The notes under the pieces were generated by a model that saw only the letters and a program-made list of their open reading frames with translations, made no database searches and was not told the origin of the DNA. A stretch of DNA of 13,163 bases from NCBI GenBank assembly GCA_905215665.1, contig CAJMQR010000021.1:1-13163 (forward strand). Reading direction: 5' to 3'. This DNA comes from an uncultured bacterium. GTDB lineage: Bacteria > Bacillota > Clostridia > Oscillospirales > Oscillospiraceae. Of this stretch, positions 5,591 through 13,163 are shown piece by piece. The position numbers were made by a program, and so were the translations under genes. How positions within the stretch are numbered: the stretch's first letter is position 1; each line of letters opens with the position of its first letter.

Positions 5591-8269
5591 TTATTTCAAA
5601 AGGATGCGAAGGGTTTGGATCTTGCGCGGCGGCAGGGCGATCGGAAGCGTCTTTTCTTCGGCCTGCAGCTCTGCGGTTTTTTGCTCCAGCAGATCCGTTT
5701 CCCATGCAGCCTCGATCAGCCGGCTGAAAACGGCGCTGCCCGACGCGGCTTCCTCCGAGCAGTTGAATACACGGAGGATCACCGTGTTTTTCTCCAAATC
5801 CTCCGGCCGCTTGAGGATGGAAAACGCGAGGTTCTCTCCTTCAAGCCGGACAAAGCTCTCCTGCGGCGCCATGGGATAATTCTGATCCACCAGCATGGTA
5901 TACTGGCACAGGCCGGCCTGCAGGCTATCGCGGCAGCGAAGCACATGGCCCTCGCCGGTGTCCGCCGTCAGCGGCATAATGCGGTAGGCAAAGCGGAGCG
6001 TTCCGAGCAACTGTCCATCCATCTGCGCATAATCGTCGTTTCCGATGGTCTTTGCAAAGCCGCGGTACAGGGTCACAGCCAGCGTCCGGCGTTCGTCCGC
6101 ACAGGCATGCACCTCGTGCAGCCCCTCCGCCGCAAGAAAGGCAAGTCCTCCCTGTGCATCCCGCAGCATGGCCACACCGTTGAAGTTCCGGTCTCCGTAC
6201 TGCGGCTCTTTCCAGTGCGTTGTGGCGGGATCAGCGCCGACGGGACGCTCCAGCATGGCAAAAGCCTGCCCCGCCAGATAGGTGTCCGATTTCACATCGG
6301 TCGGCAGACACACCTGCAGCCTGTGATCCAGCACGGTATTGTCCACTTCCGTTTCGACGTCTATGTAATCATTTTCCGCGCCGAGCCGGACCGTCGTCCG
6401 TATCGTCACGGGGCGCAGCTCCCCGCTGCGTTTGAGTTCTCCGCCCTCCCAGAGCGTTTCGGCGGGCAGCATAAACTGCGAGGTAATGCGGAATGCCGTT
6501 TCTGTGGGACCGTCGTATCTTTTTTCGATTGCAAGCGTTCTTCCCGGCCCGAAAAAGATGCTGTCGGAGGAGGGGCGGATGTGCATCCAGCCGTCGCCGA
6601 TATCCGCGCCATCCTCATAGGACAGCAGGCCGTCGAAGCGCCGTCCGGTGCGTTTGTCCGTCAGGCAGAGGGTGCCGTCCTCATTGACACGCAGCCGCAG
6701 AAAACGGTTCTCCGCCGTCAGGCGGCCTGTGCTCTGCCCCATGATGTAACGCGTTCGAACGCCCTTTTCCGCCGGAACGACCCGGAACTCCGTATAGCCC
6801 ATGGGTGCAAGCTCTGCGTTGATGCTCAACGTATAGCGGTCCGCCTTGTAAAGCGTGGCGGAATTGACGATCCGGCCGCGCTCGATGGAGCAGAGCGTAT
6901 ACGGCACCTCCCTGCCCTCGCGGTCATAGAGGAAAAAGGAATTCTTCCATTCGTATTCACGCTCCCCCTCGGAGTATTTTGCGGAAAAATCCTCTGGGAA
7001 GCTGACCGCAAGGCGGTAGGTACCCTTCTGCGCATAGGGCAGGGGCTGGTACACCCGAACAAGCATCGTATCGCCCTGCGGGCCGGCCTCCACCGCCGCG
7101 GCGTCCTGCCGCAGGCAATCCATTACGATTTCCTCACCGATCGTATGCGCCTGGCGGAAGCGGTAGTGCATATCCCGATGCACCTCTTCCACGGCGCAGC
7201 CGCAGATCGAGTCGTGCGCATGGTTGCGAATCAGCTCCAGATAGGCGACATCGCGATAGCGCGGGCGGATGGCCCTGCCGCTGACCGCATGAATGGCGGA
7301 AAGCGGCTCTGCCCAGCGCTCCCAGAGATTCTGGACCCGGTCATTTTCCTTTTTGATATCATAACGGCTGGAAAGCACATAAGACAGGAGGATATTCGTC
7401 CCGATATCCACATGCGCCGTCTCCGCCAGCTCCCCGTGCTTTGCCGGAAGCTCCTCTTTCTTCTCCCAAAGCTCCGTGACAAGGCTGTCGAGCGTCTGAA
7501 ATACCACCGGGCAGCCGTAGTGCTCGGAAAGCTGACTTGCCAGCCACGGCGCCACCTTGGTAATGTGCTGATGGTCAAGCGCGTCATGCAGCACCAGATA
7601 GGGCTCGTTGAGATCCGCACTCTCACGGTCAATCTCCCTGATTGCCCGCTCAAGCAGATGGGAAAGATCCCGATCCCAGCCCATATTATACGGCTCCGTC
7701 GCGTAGCGGTAAAAGGCACCGTAACCCATGTCCTCCGGCGTACGGTAGGCAATACAGGTCGTTCCGTCCGGTGAAATCCAGCGGAAATGCGGCGGGCAGG
7801 TGTCCCTGTTGTTGCCCCGCTGCAGCAGCGCGCCGTGAATTCCGAAGCCCGCGAGAATCTGCGGCATCTGTGCAATATGCCCGAAAATGTCGCAGATGTA
7901 GCCGTACTTCATGGCCTGCCCGGCGCCGTATTCCTTCGCTTTGGCGTGCCCGAGCAGGAGATTGCGGATCAGGCTTTCGCCGGAGGGAAGAAACTCATCC
8001 GGCATGGTGTACCATGGGCCGACAGCGATCCGCCCCGCCGCGATGAGCTTTTGCAGGCGCTCGCGATTTTCGGGCACGATTTCCAGATAGTCGTCCAGCA
8101 CCGCCGTCTGGCCGTCCAGCATGTACATACGGAAGCTGTCATCCGCCTCCAGCGTTTCGATGACCTCATCCATCACATCCACCAGCATGTACCGGAACCC
8201 CTGAAACGTCTTGTACCACTCACGGTCCCAGTGGGTGCCGTTGATATAATAGATCTTTTTTGGTTTCAT
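5591..8269 (-). CDS. Glycoside hydrolase family 38 alpha-mannosidase, cytoplasmic
   Basis: 892 residues. The N-terminus YYINGTHWDREWYKTF carries the family zinc ligands His13 and Asp15; GYICDIFGHIAQMPQIL holds Asp127, the catalytic nucleophile and metal ligand; HDSICGCAVEEVH (352-364) supplies the last metal ligand, His352. The remaining part is the helical domain and the large beta-sandwich region usual for GH38. The HDSICGC form and the length resemble bacterial MngB/SpGH38-type enzymes rather than the eukaryotic HDAITGT class. Family knowledge: these retaining enzymes release alpha-linked mannose (SpGH38 prefers alpha-1,3) or hydrolyse mannosylglycerate derivatives. No signal peptide is visible, so it should act on imported oligosaccharides. 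The start at 8269 is preferred over 8287 because GAGGAG (8283-8278) sits eight bases before it and lies inside the longer reading frame. It is 24 nt downstream of the kinase gene. Exact substrate unknown. Confidence 0.93.
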   Translation of the reverse strand: MKPKKIYYINGTHWDREWYKTFQGFRYMLVDVMDEVIETLEADDSFRMYMLDGQTAVLDDYLEIVPENRERLQKLIAAGRIAVGPWYTMPDEFLPSGESLIRNLLLGHAKAKEYGAGQAMKYGYICDIFGHIAQMPQILAGFGIHGALLQRGNNRDTCPPHFRWISPDGTTCIAYRTPEDMGYGAFYRYATEPYNMGWDRDLSHLLERAIREIDRESADLNEPYLVLHDALDHQHITKVAPWLASQLSEHYGCPVVFQTLDSLVTELWEKKEELPAKHGELAETAHVDIGTNILLSYVLSSRYDIKKENDRVQNLWERWAEPLSAIHAVSGRAIRPRYRDVAYLELIRNHAHDSICGCAVEEVHRDMHYRFRQAHTIGEEIVMDCLRQDAAAVEAGPQGDTMLVRVYQPLPYAQKGTYRLAVSFPEDFSAKYSEGEREYEWKNSFFLYDREGREVPYTLCSIERGRIVNSATLYKADRYTLSINAELAPMGYTEFRVVPAEKGVRTRYIMGQSTGRLTAENRFLRLRVNEDGTLCLTDKRTGRRFDGLLSYEDGADIGDGWMHIRPSSDSIFFGPGRTLAIEKRYDGPTETAFRITSQFMLPAETLWEGGELKRSGELRPVTIRTTVRLGAENDYIDVETEVDNTVLDHRLQVCLPTDVKSDTYLAGQAFAMLERPVGADPATTHWKEPQYGDRNFNGVAMLRDAQGGLAFLAAEGLHEVHACADERRTLAVTLYRGFAKTIGNDDYAQMDGQLLGTLRFAYRIMPLTADTGEGHVLRCRDSLQAGLCQYTMLVDQNYPMAPQESFVRLEGENLAFSILKRPEDLEKNTVILRVFNCSEEAASGSAVFSRLIEAAWETDLLEQKTAELQAEEKTLPIALPPRKIQTLRILLK

Positions 8270-8277
8270 GCGCTCTT

Positions 8278-8283
8278 CTCCTC
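8278..8283 (-). promoter_or_regulatory. Ribosome binding site deciding the GH38 start
   Basis: GAGGAG on the minus strand, eight bases before the ATG at 8269. It falls within the codons of the longer frame that would start at 8287, which argues for the shorter protein beginning MKPKKIYYING. Confidence 0.8.
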
Positions 8284-8293
8284 GCATCGTGAT

Positions 8294-9973
8294 TTATTGG
8301 CCGCATTCCAGCGGAATATGAAGCACCACCGTCGTTCCTCCGCCCTGCGTCGGCTCAAAGGACATGCTGCAAGGTTCCTCAAACAGAAGCTGCAGCCGCC
8401 TGTAAACATTGCGCAGGCCATAGCCGCCGTATTGTTCGAAAAACACCTCCGCGGAGATTCCGCTGCGGCCTTCCCACTGCAGCCCCGGGCCGTTGTCCGC
8501 AATGCGGATGACCACTTTTTCGTTTTCTTCCTGCACGCTGATCCTCAGGAGGAATTCCCGCTCGTCGCTTTCGGGATGGCCGTGCTCAAAGGCGTTTTCC
8601 ACAATCGGCTGCAAAATCATCCCGGGGATCTTGCACTGGCTGAGCCCCTCATCCACACTCCATTGCACCGTCAGCCTGTTCTCCTCGTGTGTCGCGCGAT
8701 AGAGGCTGATATAGGTCTCCACCTGTTGGATCTCCTCCGCGATGGTGGAAAGGATTTTCCCGCCGTTGAGACTGAGGCGGTAGAATCTGGACAGGTCTGT
8801 CACGAGCTTGCTGCCCTCCTCGTCGCCCTTTGCGATGAGGCGCCAGTTCAGGTTTGACAGGGTGTTATAGAGAAAATGCGGATTGATCTGCGCCTGCAGC
8901 GCCTGAATCTGCGCATCCCGCCGGTCGAGCTCGCTTTGATAGGTCTGCTGCAGCAGCTGGCGCGTCTCATGCACAATTGTGCCGACGGCGTTGGTGATCT
9001 CTCCGATCTCGTCCCGGTCGCAGGAGACGATGTCGTTCTGATACTCCTCCGTGACCGCCCGGTTGACCTGCTGACGCAGTTCGTTCAGGCGGGAGGAGAT
9101 TTTGTGTGAAAAATTCCACGCCACAAGAAGCATAAGCAGGCACAGGCCGGCCAGAATCAGCCCCATGGAGAGCATCACATCCGAGGGCATCGCCTGTGTC
9201 TGGAGGGTGGTATCCCCCTCCACGGTCAGCTCCCAGCCGCTTCCCGGCAGCGTATAGACGTGCCGGACATGTCCCTCTGCGTTCTTTTCCCAGCGTTGCG
9301 CGTCGGCAATGGCGGTCTGTTCCAGAATCAGATTGTTGTCCCCGTCCCGAAGCTGCAGCATGCAGTCCAGCTCCATCTCCGGGAGCAGATCGGAAAACAG
9401 CTCCTCCTGATCCACGGTATAGACCAGCACTGCGGACTGATTCGGCTGCCAGATATTCGCCAGCACCCGCGCGGCCGTCACATTCTCACCGTCCCAGCGC
9501 CACACCGGCTGTTCTCCGCAGCGGAGCAGCGGATTGTCAAGATTGTCCTCCATATCCCGGATAAAAATACGGGTATTTTTCACCTCGCCGTAGGTATAGA
9601 AGTCCATCGTGGCAATGAGAGGATTCTGCTCCATGACGCTGAGAATCGTCGGCTCCAGATAGTTATTGACGTCGTACGCCTTCTGGTATTCGCTGAGATA
9701 GTTTGTCTCATTGACGATTCTCTGCACATAGATATCCGCAGCAAGATAGTCAATGGAACGTTCCACGCGGGTGCACCGGTCCTTCAGCGCGTTTCCGGCG
9801 GCCTGTGCCGCCTGTGAAAGCATCTGCTCGGCGTTGCTCCTGAGCTGCTCGTGCGCAGAGCGGAACAGGACGATTCCCATCCCGCTGATCGCAACCGAAA
9901 CAATCAGAGCGTAGGACACCAGAAGCTTGAGGGACATTTTCATATTATGGAAGCGCTGCATCAGTTTTCTCAT
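8294..9973 (-). CDS. YesM-type sensor histidine kinase
   Basis: 559 residues. A membrane segment at about 13-37 and another at 264-287 flank an extracellular sensor region of about 225 residues that I cannot assign to a named fold (position and size would suit a Cache-like domain). A HAMP segment (about 288-340) with DEIGEI is followed by the His_kinase motif QAQINPHFLYNTLSNLNW with phospho-acceptor His366. The ATPase domain shows QPIVENAFEHG (N box around Asn460), DNGPG (493-497) and GGYGLRNVYRRL (516-527). This is the LytS/YesM class, which in Bacillota commonly pairs with AraC-type regulators to sense carbohydrates. The start at 9973 has GGGAG eight bases upstream and overlaps the response regulator stop (ATGA), implying translational coupling. 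Its signal is unknown; the adjacent lipoprotein gene is a candidate partner by context only. Confidence 0.95.
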   Translation of the reverse strand: MRKLMQRFHNMKMSLKLLVSYALIVSVAISGMGIVLFRSAHEQLRSNAEQMLSQAAQAAGNALKDRCTRVERSIDYLAADIYVQRIVNETNYLSEYQKAYDVNNYLEPTILSVMEQNPLIATMDFYTYGEVKNTRIFIRDMEDNLDNPLLRCGEQPVWRWDGENVTAARVLANIWQPNQSAVLVYTVDQEELFSDLLPEMELDCMLQLRDGDNNLILEQTAIADAQRWEKNAEGHVRHVYTLPGSGWELTVEGDTTLQTQAMPSDVMLSMGLILAGLCLLMLLVAWNFSHKISSRLNELRQQVNRAVTEEYQNDIVSCDRDEIGEITNAVGTIVHETRQLLQQTYQSELDRRDAQIQALQAQINPHFLYNTLSNLNWRLIAKGDEEGSKLVTDLSRFYRLSLNGGKILSTIAEEIQQVETYISLYRATHEENRLTVQWSVDEGLSQCKIPGMILQPIVENAFEHGHPESDEREFLLRISVQEENEKVVIRIADNGPGLQWEGRSGISAEVFFEQYGGYGLRNVYRRLQLLFEEPCSMSFEPTQGGGTTVVLHIPLECGQ

Positions 9974-10686
9974 TCTCTGTTCTCCCGCATGCTGTTGGCC
10001 GTCACCCCGAAGAACTTCTTAAACTGCTGGCAGAAGTAGGAAGTGTTGGGATATCCGACTCTCTGGCCGATCTCCGAAATACGGAGATTCGTCTGCAAAA
10101 GGAGCTGCTTTGCCTTCTCCATCCGGAAGGCGCACAGATACTGCGTAAGACCCTGTCCGGTTTCGCTTTTAAACAGGCTGCTGAGATAATTTGCCGACAG
10201 CTCCACCCGTTCCGCAAGCCACTCCAGTCCGATGTTTTCTCCGTAATGCCCCTCGATCAGACGGCAGACCTCCTCCACAGCGCCGTGCTCACGCGGGCTG
10301 CCGCTGCCCCGTTTCTGCTCCAGTGTTTTGAGCGCGGCGTCGATCGTGGCGTCAAATTCGGAGATCACCACAGGCTTGAGGATATAGTCATCCACACGCA
10401 TCCGGATTGCCCGGCGCATATATTCAAAATCGTCATACGCGCTTTGGATGATGATGATCATATCCTCATCCGTCTGCCGGATAAGCTCGGTCAGCTCAAG
10501 GCCGCTGAGCTTCGGCATTTTGACATCCGAGATCAGAAGATCGATCTTCTGTTTTTTCAGCAGAGCGAGCGCCTCTTCTCCGTTGGATGCCTGCCAGATC
10601 TGTACCGGCAGGTTGCGCCGGCGCAGGAGGGCTTCAATGCCCCTGCGCTCCGCAAGCTCATCATCCGCGATCAGAACATTCCACAT
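9970..10686 (-). CDS. AraC-type response regulator (YesN-like)
   Basis: 238 residues. The receiver domain (about 1-120) has the acidic pair Asp8-Asp9, phospho-acceptor Asp54 in LISDVKMP, Ser82 in IIQSAYDDFEYM, and Lys104 in YILKP. The C-terminal AraC-family double helix-turn-helix (about 140-236) includes LEWLAERVELSANYLSSLFK, then ISEIGQRVGYPNTSYFCQQF (203-222) and FKKFFGVT. It is the cognate partner of the overlapping kinase gene. Family knowledge: such regulators activate local carbohydrate-uptake and degradation genes when phosphorylated. The target promoter is probably upstream of the operon, outside the window to the right. The start at 10686 is preferred over the ATG at 10692 because AAGGA (10699-10695) is eight bases away from it but almost touches the other. 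Confidence 0.95.
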   Translation of the reverse strand: MWNVLIADDELAERRGIEALLRRRNLPVQIWQASNGEEALALLKKQKIDLLISDVKMPKLSGLELTELIRQTDEDMIIIIQSAYDDFEYMRRAIRMRVDDYILKPVVISEFDATIDAALKTLEQKRGSGSPREHGAVEEVCRLIEGHYGENIGLEWLAERVELSANYLSSLFKSETGQGLTQYLCAFRMEKAKQLLLQTNLRISEIGQRVGYPNTSYFCQQFKKFFGVTANSMRENRE

Positions 10687-10694
10687 AGGCATCT

Positions 10695-10699
10695 TCCTT
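10695..10699 (-). promoter_or_regulatory. Ribosome binding site deciding the response regulator start
   Basis: AAGGA on the minus strand, eight bases before the ATG at 10686 and only two before the ATG at 10692, which favours the shorter protein beginning MWNVLIADDE. Confidence 0.65.
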
Positions 10700-10714
10700 T
10701 TGCGTGTTTCGTTT

Positions 10715-11908
10715 TCATTCGACGATCTTCAGATCGCTTCCCACATGGATCTGAATATACGCCCGCACCTGATCGTACTGCGCCACGTTCTCCAGCACAA
10801 AAGCACGGCGGAAGTGATACTGCTCCTGCCATTCGTTCGCGGTGAACAGGCCGATGACCGTGTGCTCGTTGGTATCCCGGTAGATCTCCTCTCCGGGGCA
10901 GGTAGTCCATGTATCCGTGGCCGCATCATGCAGTTCAAGATAAATGTTGGCATAGCGGTGATCTTCAATCTTCATCCAGCTCAGACGGCCGTTGGTGGAC
11001 AATTCCGTGTCCTCGCTGGTGCGGCTGGCGGTGAAATAGATGTCCAGACTGGTATCTGCAAAATTCTGCGTATTATCCACATTGGAATCCAGCGTGATAC
11101 GGTTGGTTCCGTCTCTGAGTTTGGATGCATCCAGCGGCACCATGACCCACACGCTGTCGCTGCCCAGATAGGGTGTCAGATCCACGCGCTCGCAGGGCGC
11201 GCCGTTCAGCTTCACCTTCAGCACCGGAACCGTCGTATCCAGTTCGCTGACGCCGTCGCCCTCGTCTATCGGCTCCGGCTCCGGTTCCTCCAGAAGATTC
11301 GTTCCGACATGCACCAGCGCCGAAAGTGTGGCTTTCCGATAGCCTTCAAGCCCGTGCAGCTCTATGTTGCGGCAAACGCTGTAAATCGCGTTGTTCGGCG
11401 TATAAATGCCCAGAACCATGTTTTCATCCAGCTGATACTGCGGGTCCCGCGGGAAGGCGTTCCAGCTTTCCCCGTCGTACAGCTCCAGCATGACGTTTGC
11501 AAAGCGATCCGTAAAAGGCTCCCAGCTGTTCATCATATCCGCGGAAAGGAAGGAATCCGTGGAAAACTCCGTAAAGGTAAAGAAGAGATCCACGCTTTTG
11601 TCCGTCAGGTTGCCGTGATTGTAGGCATTGCTGTACAGGGCAAACTGGTTGAAGCCCTCCGCCAGATACTCCATCGGCACATCGAAGCTTACCCATGCCC
11701 ACTCGCTGCCCAGATAGGGCGTCAGATCTGCGGTGAGCCAGTAATTTTCATTGACACGGAGCTGGAGCGTAGGCTTGCCGGTGAAATCCTCAGGTTCTTC
11801 GCTGGTCTGCGTGGGGTCTTCCCCGGAGGGGGCCGGCGCCTGTGCCGTACAGGCTGCCAGCGTCAGGCAGAATGCCAGCGCCAGCAGCAGAAGAAGCAGT
11901 CGTTTCAT
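10715..11908 (-). CDS. Lipoprotein with two copies of the same unrecognised domain
   Basis: 397 residues. The N-terminus MKRLLLLLLALAFCLTLAAC is a lipoprotein signal with lipobox LAAC and modified Cys20, followed by a Pro/Glu/Thr-rich spacer to about residue 45. Two domains of about 160 residues follow, 47-205 (LQLRVNENYW to HVGTNL) and 229-393 (LKVKLNGAPC to HVGSDL), joined by an acidic Pro-rich linker. They align with the seven repeats of the giant surface protein by the RVN-x-x-W start, WV/WVM strand, SVDLFF or SLDIYF, LELYDGESW or LELHDA, a VLG or VIG stretch and the terminal HVG. It should be anchored outside the cell membrane. Its place directly before the two-component genes suggests ligand capture or co-sensing, which is inference. 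It is not an obvious ABC solute-binding protein. The start at 11908 is chosen because GAGGG lies seven bases upstream; the TTG at 11929 would overlap the upstream gene and lengthen the signal peptide. Confidence 0.9.
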   Translation of the reverse strand: MKRLLLLLLALAFCLTLAACTAQAPAPSGEDPTQTSEEPEDFTGKPTLQLRVNENYWLTADLTPYLGSEWAWVSFDVPMEYLAEGFNQFALYSNAYNHGNLTDKSVDLFFTFTEFSTDSFLSADMMNSWEPFTDRFANVMLELYDGESWNAFPRDPQYQLDENMVLGIYTPNNAIYSVCRNIELHGLEGYRKATLSALVHVGTNLLEEPEPEPIDEGDGVSELDTTVPVLKVKLNGAPCERVDLTPYLGSDSVWVMVPLDASKLRDGTNRITLDSNVDNTQNFADTSLDIYFTASRTSEDTELSTNGRLSWMKIEDHRYANIYLELHDAATDTWTTCPGEEIYRDTNEHTVIGLFTANEWQEQYHFRRAFVLENVAQYDQVRAYIQIHVGSDLKIVE

Positions 11909-11915
11909 CTTTTTT

Positions 11916-11920
11916 CCCTC
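11916..11920 (-). promoter_or_regulatory. Ribosome binding site of the lipoprotein gene, overlapping the upstream stop
   Basis: GAGGG on the minus strand, seven bases before the ATG at 11908. It shares bases with the TGA stop (11921-11919) of the glycoside hydrolase gene, so termination upstream and initiation downstream are probably coupled. It also excludes the alternative TTG start at 11929. Confidence 0.75.
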
Positions 11921-13163
11921 ACTTTTCAAGCTGATACCGGATCATCTGATCCAGAAGAAATGCGCCGAGTACGTTCTCCCCCTTTGTGGAAAGGGATTCG
12001 TGAGTCAGAAGAGCGCCGCCGAGATTCAGGGTGGATTCATCCAGCCGCAGCGTTGTCTGCAGCATGGAGCCCTGTCCGACCAGATAGTCGCAGAGGTAAG
12101 ATGCAATCTCGCCCGTGGTAATTCCGAAGCGGCCGATGATATTTGTTCCGTTGTCGGCCGCAGCCAGATAGGAAGCCGTCGCCAGATTGATGAACTGCAT
12201 TCCGCCGAAACCGTCGCTGCACAGGGAGGCCGCCAGCGTGTTTTCCCGATCGGGAACAAATGCGAAGGAAAAGCGGTTATAGTCCCAGTTATCCACGGTC
12301 GTGGTGATACCGGACTGACTGCCCACATAGACCACCTTCCCGCCGGCGGTCAGATAACTGAGAATCATGCCGTTCATCTCGGAGGCCACGACAAGATCCG
12401 CGCCGCTGCCGTTTGTGAAAGCGGTCATCCACGGATAGCGGCTGCCGAGTCCGAGACGGTTCGAGGGATCATAGACCTGCACCTTTTTTCCGGACAGGCC
12501 CGCTTTGTTCAGGCTGTCAAGGGGATAGGCCCAGAGGCTCCACTCATTTTCAGCGACGGTCTGTCCGCCCTGCGTCAGCTCCAGGCGCAGCGTATACCGC
12601 ACCGCGGCGTCACTGTCCGGGAAGGAGACGGGCAGCGGGGAAAGCTCGTAATAGTCGCCGTTTTGCAGCGTGATACCCTCCTGCGCCGTGCCGGATGCCA
12701 CTTGCTCTTCCCCGTTCAGAAGCGTATACTGCAGCGCGGCATTCTCTAAATCTGTTCCCCCATAGAGGGAAAGCGCCGGAGTAAAGACCTGCTCCCTGCC
12801 GGCCTGATAGTTGGAGCTTTCCCGCGGCAGAAGCAGTGCGTTTTCCCCTGCCGACATACGGATGGCATCTGCATCGAAGTGTGGGCGGTACAGATCGTCA
12901 AACCAGCCGTCCGCCCATCCGTTGGGGCTCTCAAAAATATGCGTCAGGAACAGGCCAGCCACGCCTTCATGCGCCTTGCTGGCTTCCAGATAGTATTTCC
13001 GCAGATCCTGCGCGTTGTCCACCGACTCCCGGATCACCATATCGATCTGTTCTTCCGTATAACCGGCATCGCGCATCACCTGCGCCTGATCGACATCCCG
13101 ATAATAGTCGTGATACCAGGTATACTGCTCGGTAGACGCCGCGTTCAGCTCCTGAATATCCCG
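11919..13163 (-). CDS. GH2-like glycoside hydrolase, C-terminal part (5' end beyond window)
   Basis: The frame is open to the right edge, so the N-terminus is missing; 414 residues are visible. The visible part starts with an alpha-helical segment and what looks like the last strands of a clan GH-A barrel (EGVAGLFLTHIFESPNGWAD, then GWFDDLYRPHFD), comparable to the end of GH2 barrels. An Ig-like beta-sandwich follows (about 105-210), ending NEWSLWAYP, a pattern seen after the barrel in GH2-type enzymes. The last portion starts KVQVYDP and includes LSYLTAGGKVVYVG, resembling a Rossmann or amidotransferase-like accessory domain of the kind found at the end of some galactosidases. The catalytic acids are outside the visible part, so activity and family are unproven; beta-mannosidase or beta-galactosidase are both possible. 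The stop is 10 nt before the lipoprotein start, so the two genes are co-transcribed. Confidence 0.65.
   Translation of the reverse strand, partial: RDIQELNAASTEQYTWYHDYYRDVDQAQVMRDAGYTEEQIDMVIRESVDNAQDLRKYYLEASKAHEGVAGLFLTHIFESPNGWADGWFDDLYRPHFDADAIRMSAGENALLLPRESSNYQAGREQVFTPALSLYGGTDLENAALQYTLLNGEEQVASGTAQEGITLQNGDYYELSPLPVSFPDSDAAVRYTLRLELTQGGQTVAENEWSLWAYPLDSLNKAGLSGKKVQVYDPSNRLGLGSRYPWMTAFTNGSGADLVVASEMNGMILSYLTAGGKVVYVGSQSGITTTVDNWDYNRFSFAFVPDRENTLAASLCSDGFGGMQFINLATASYLAAADNGTNIIGRFGITTGEIASYLCDYLVGQGSMLQTTLRLDESTLNLGGALLTHESLSTKGENVLGAFLLDQMIRYQLEK

Noticed and set aside
5615..8857. Plus-strand open frames opposite the GH38 and kinase genes
   Set aside because: They share the same codon register with well-supported minus-strand genes, for the same reason (few TTA, CTA or TCA codons), and their translations are Arg/His/Ala-rich with no motifs.
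10448..12121. Plus-strand open frame across the lipoprotein gene
   Set aside because: It is opposite the well-supported lipoprotein and regulator genes, in codon register with the former, with low-complexity composition and no domain.
13077..13079. GTG at 13079 as the start of the rightmost gene
   Set aside because: The same frame stays open to the window edge with sensible protein sequence (RDIQELNAASTEQYTWYHDY), and no ribosome binding site precedes the GTG; the true start is outside the window.

Overview
The window is a GC-rich stretch in which every convincing gene lies on the minus strand, so transcription runs from right to left. It looks like a member of the Bacillota, most likely a gut-type Clostridia lineage. 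The evidence is a YlmH-type S4 protein, a YesM/YesN-style sensor kinase and AraC-type response regulator pair, a lipobox lipoprotein, GGAGG-like ribosome binding sites, and a surface protein with a C-terminal membrane anchor and no outer-membrane features. I cannot name the genus.

Layout in the direction of transcription: (1) 13163-11919, the C-terminal part of a GH2-like glycoside hydrolase that enters from the right edge; (2) 11908-10715, a lipoprotein with two copies of an unrecognised domain of about 160 residues; (3) 10686-9970, an AraC-type response regulator; (4) 9973-8294, a YesM-type sensor histidine kinase whose start codon overlaps the regulator's stop (ATGA); (5) 8269-5591, a GH38 alpha-mannosidase with no signal peptide; (6) 5545-803, a 1580-residue secreted, membrane-anchored protein with seven more copies of the same domain. 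A strong hairpin (759-797) sits directly after gene 6. A plausible promoter (667-695) then starts an unrelated housekeeping gene, ylmH, which runs off the left edge. Gaps between the first six genes are -4 to 45 nt with no visible promoter or terminator, so they read as one operon.

The most notable content is the repeated domain. It occurs nine times in this operon, twice in the lipoprotein next to the two-component system and seven times in the giant surface protein. I do not recognise it as a named family. Copies share an N-terminal RVNG-W core, an SFL-to-W-to-N core, a WYN-RN-LGDL stretch and a terminal HIG/HVG. In the giant protein, repeats 1-4 are joined by cysteine-rich knuckle linkers and repeats 4-7 by Pro/Ser/Glu-rich linkers. 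Repeats 2 and 3 with their Cys linkers are a very recent tandem duplication: a 705-bp period, with 630 bp matching except for two synonymous changes.

Working model (inference): this is a glycan-responsive operon, probably for mannose-containing glycans given the GH38 enzyme. The repeated domains would capture ligand at the cell surface, the membrane lipoprotein might assist the sensor kinase, and imported fragments would be trimmed by the intracellular mannosidase. No transporter is visible in the window; one could lie to the right.
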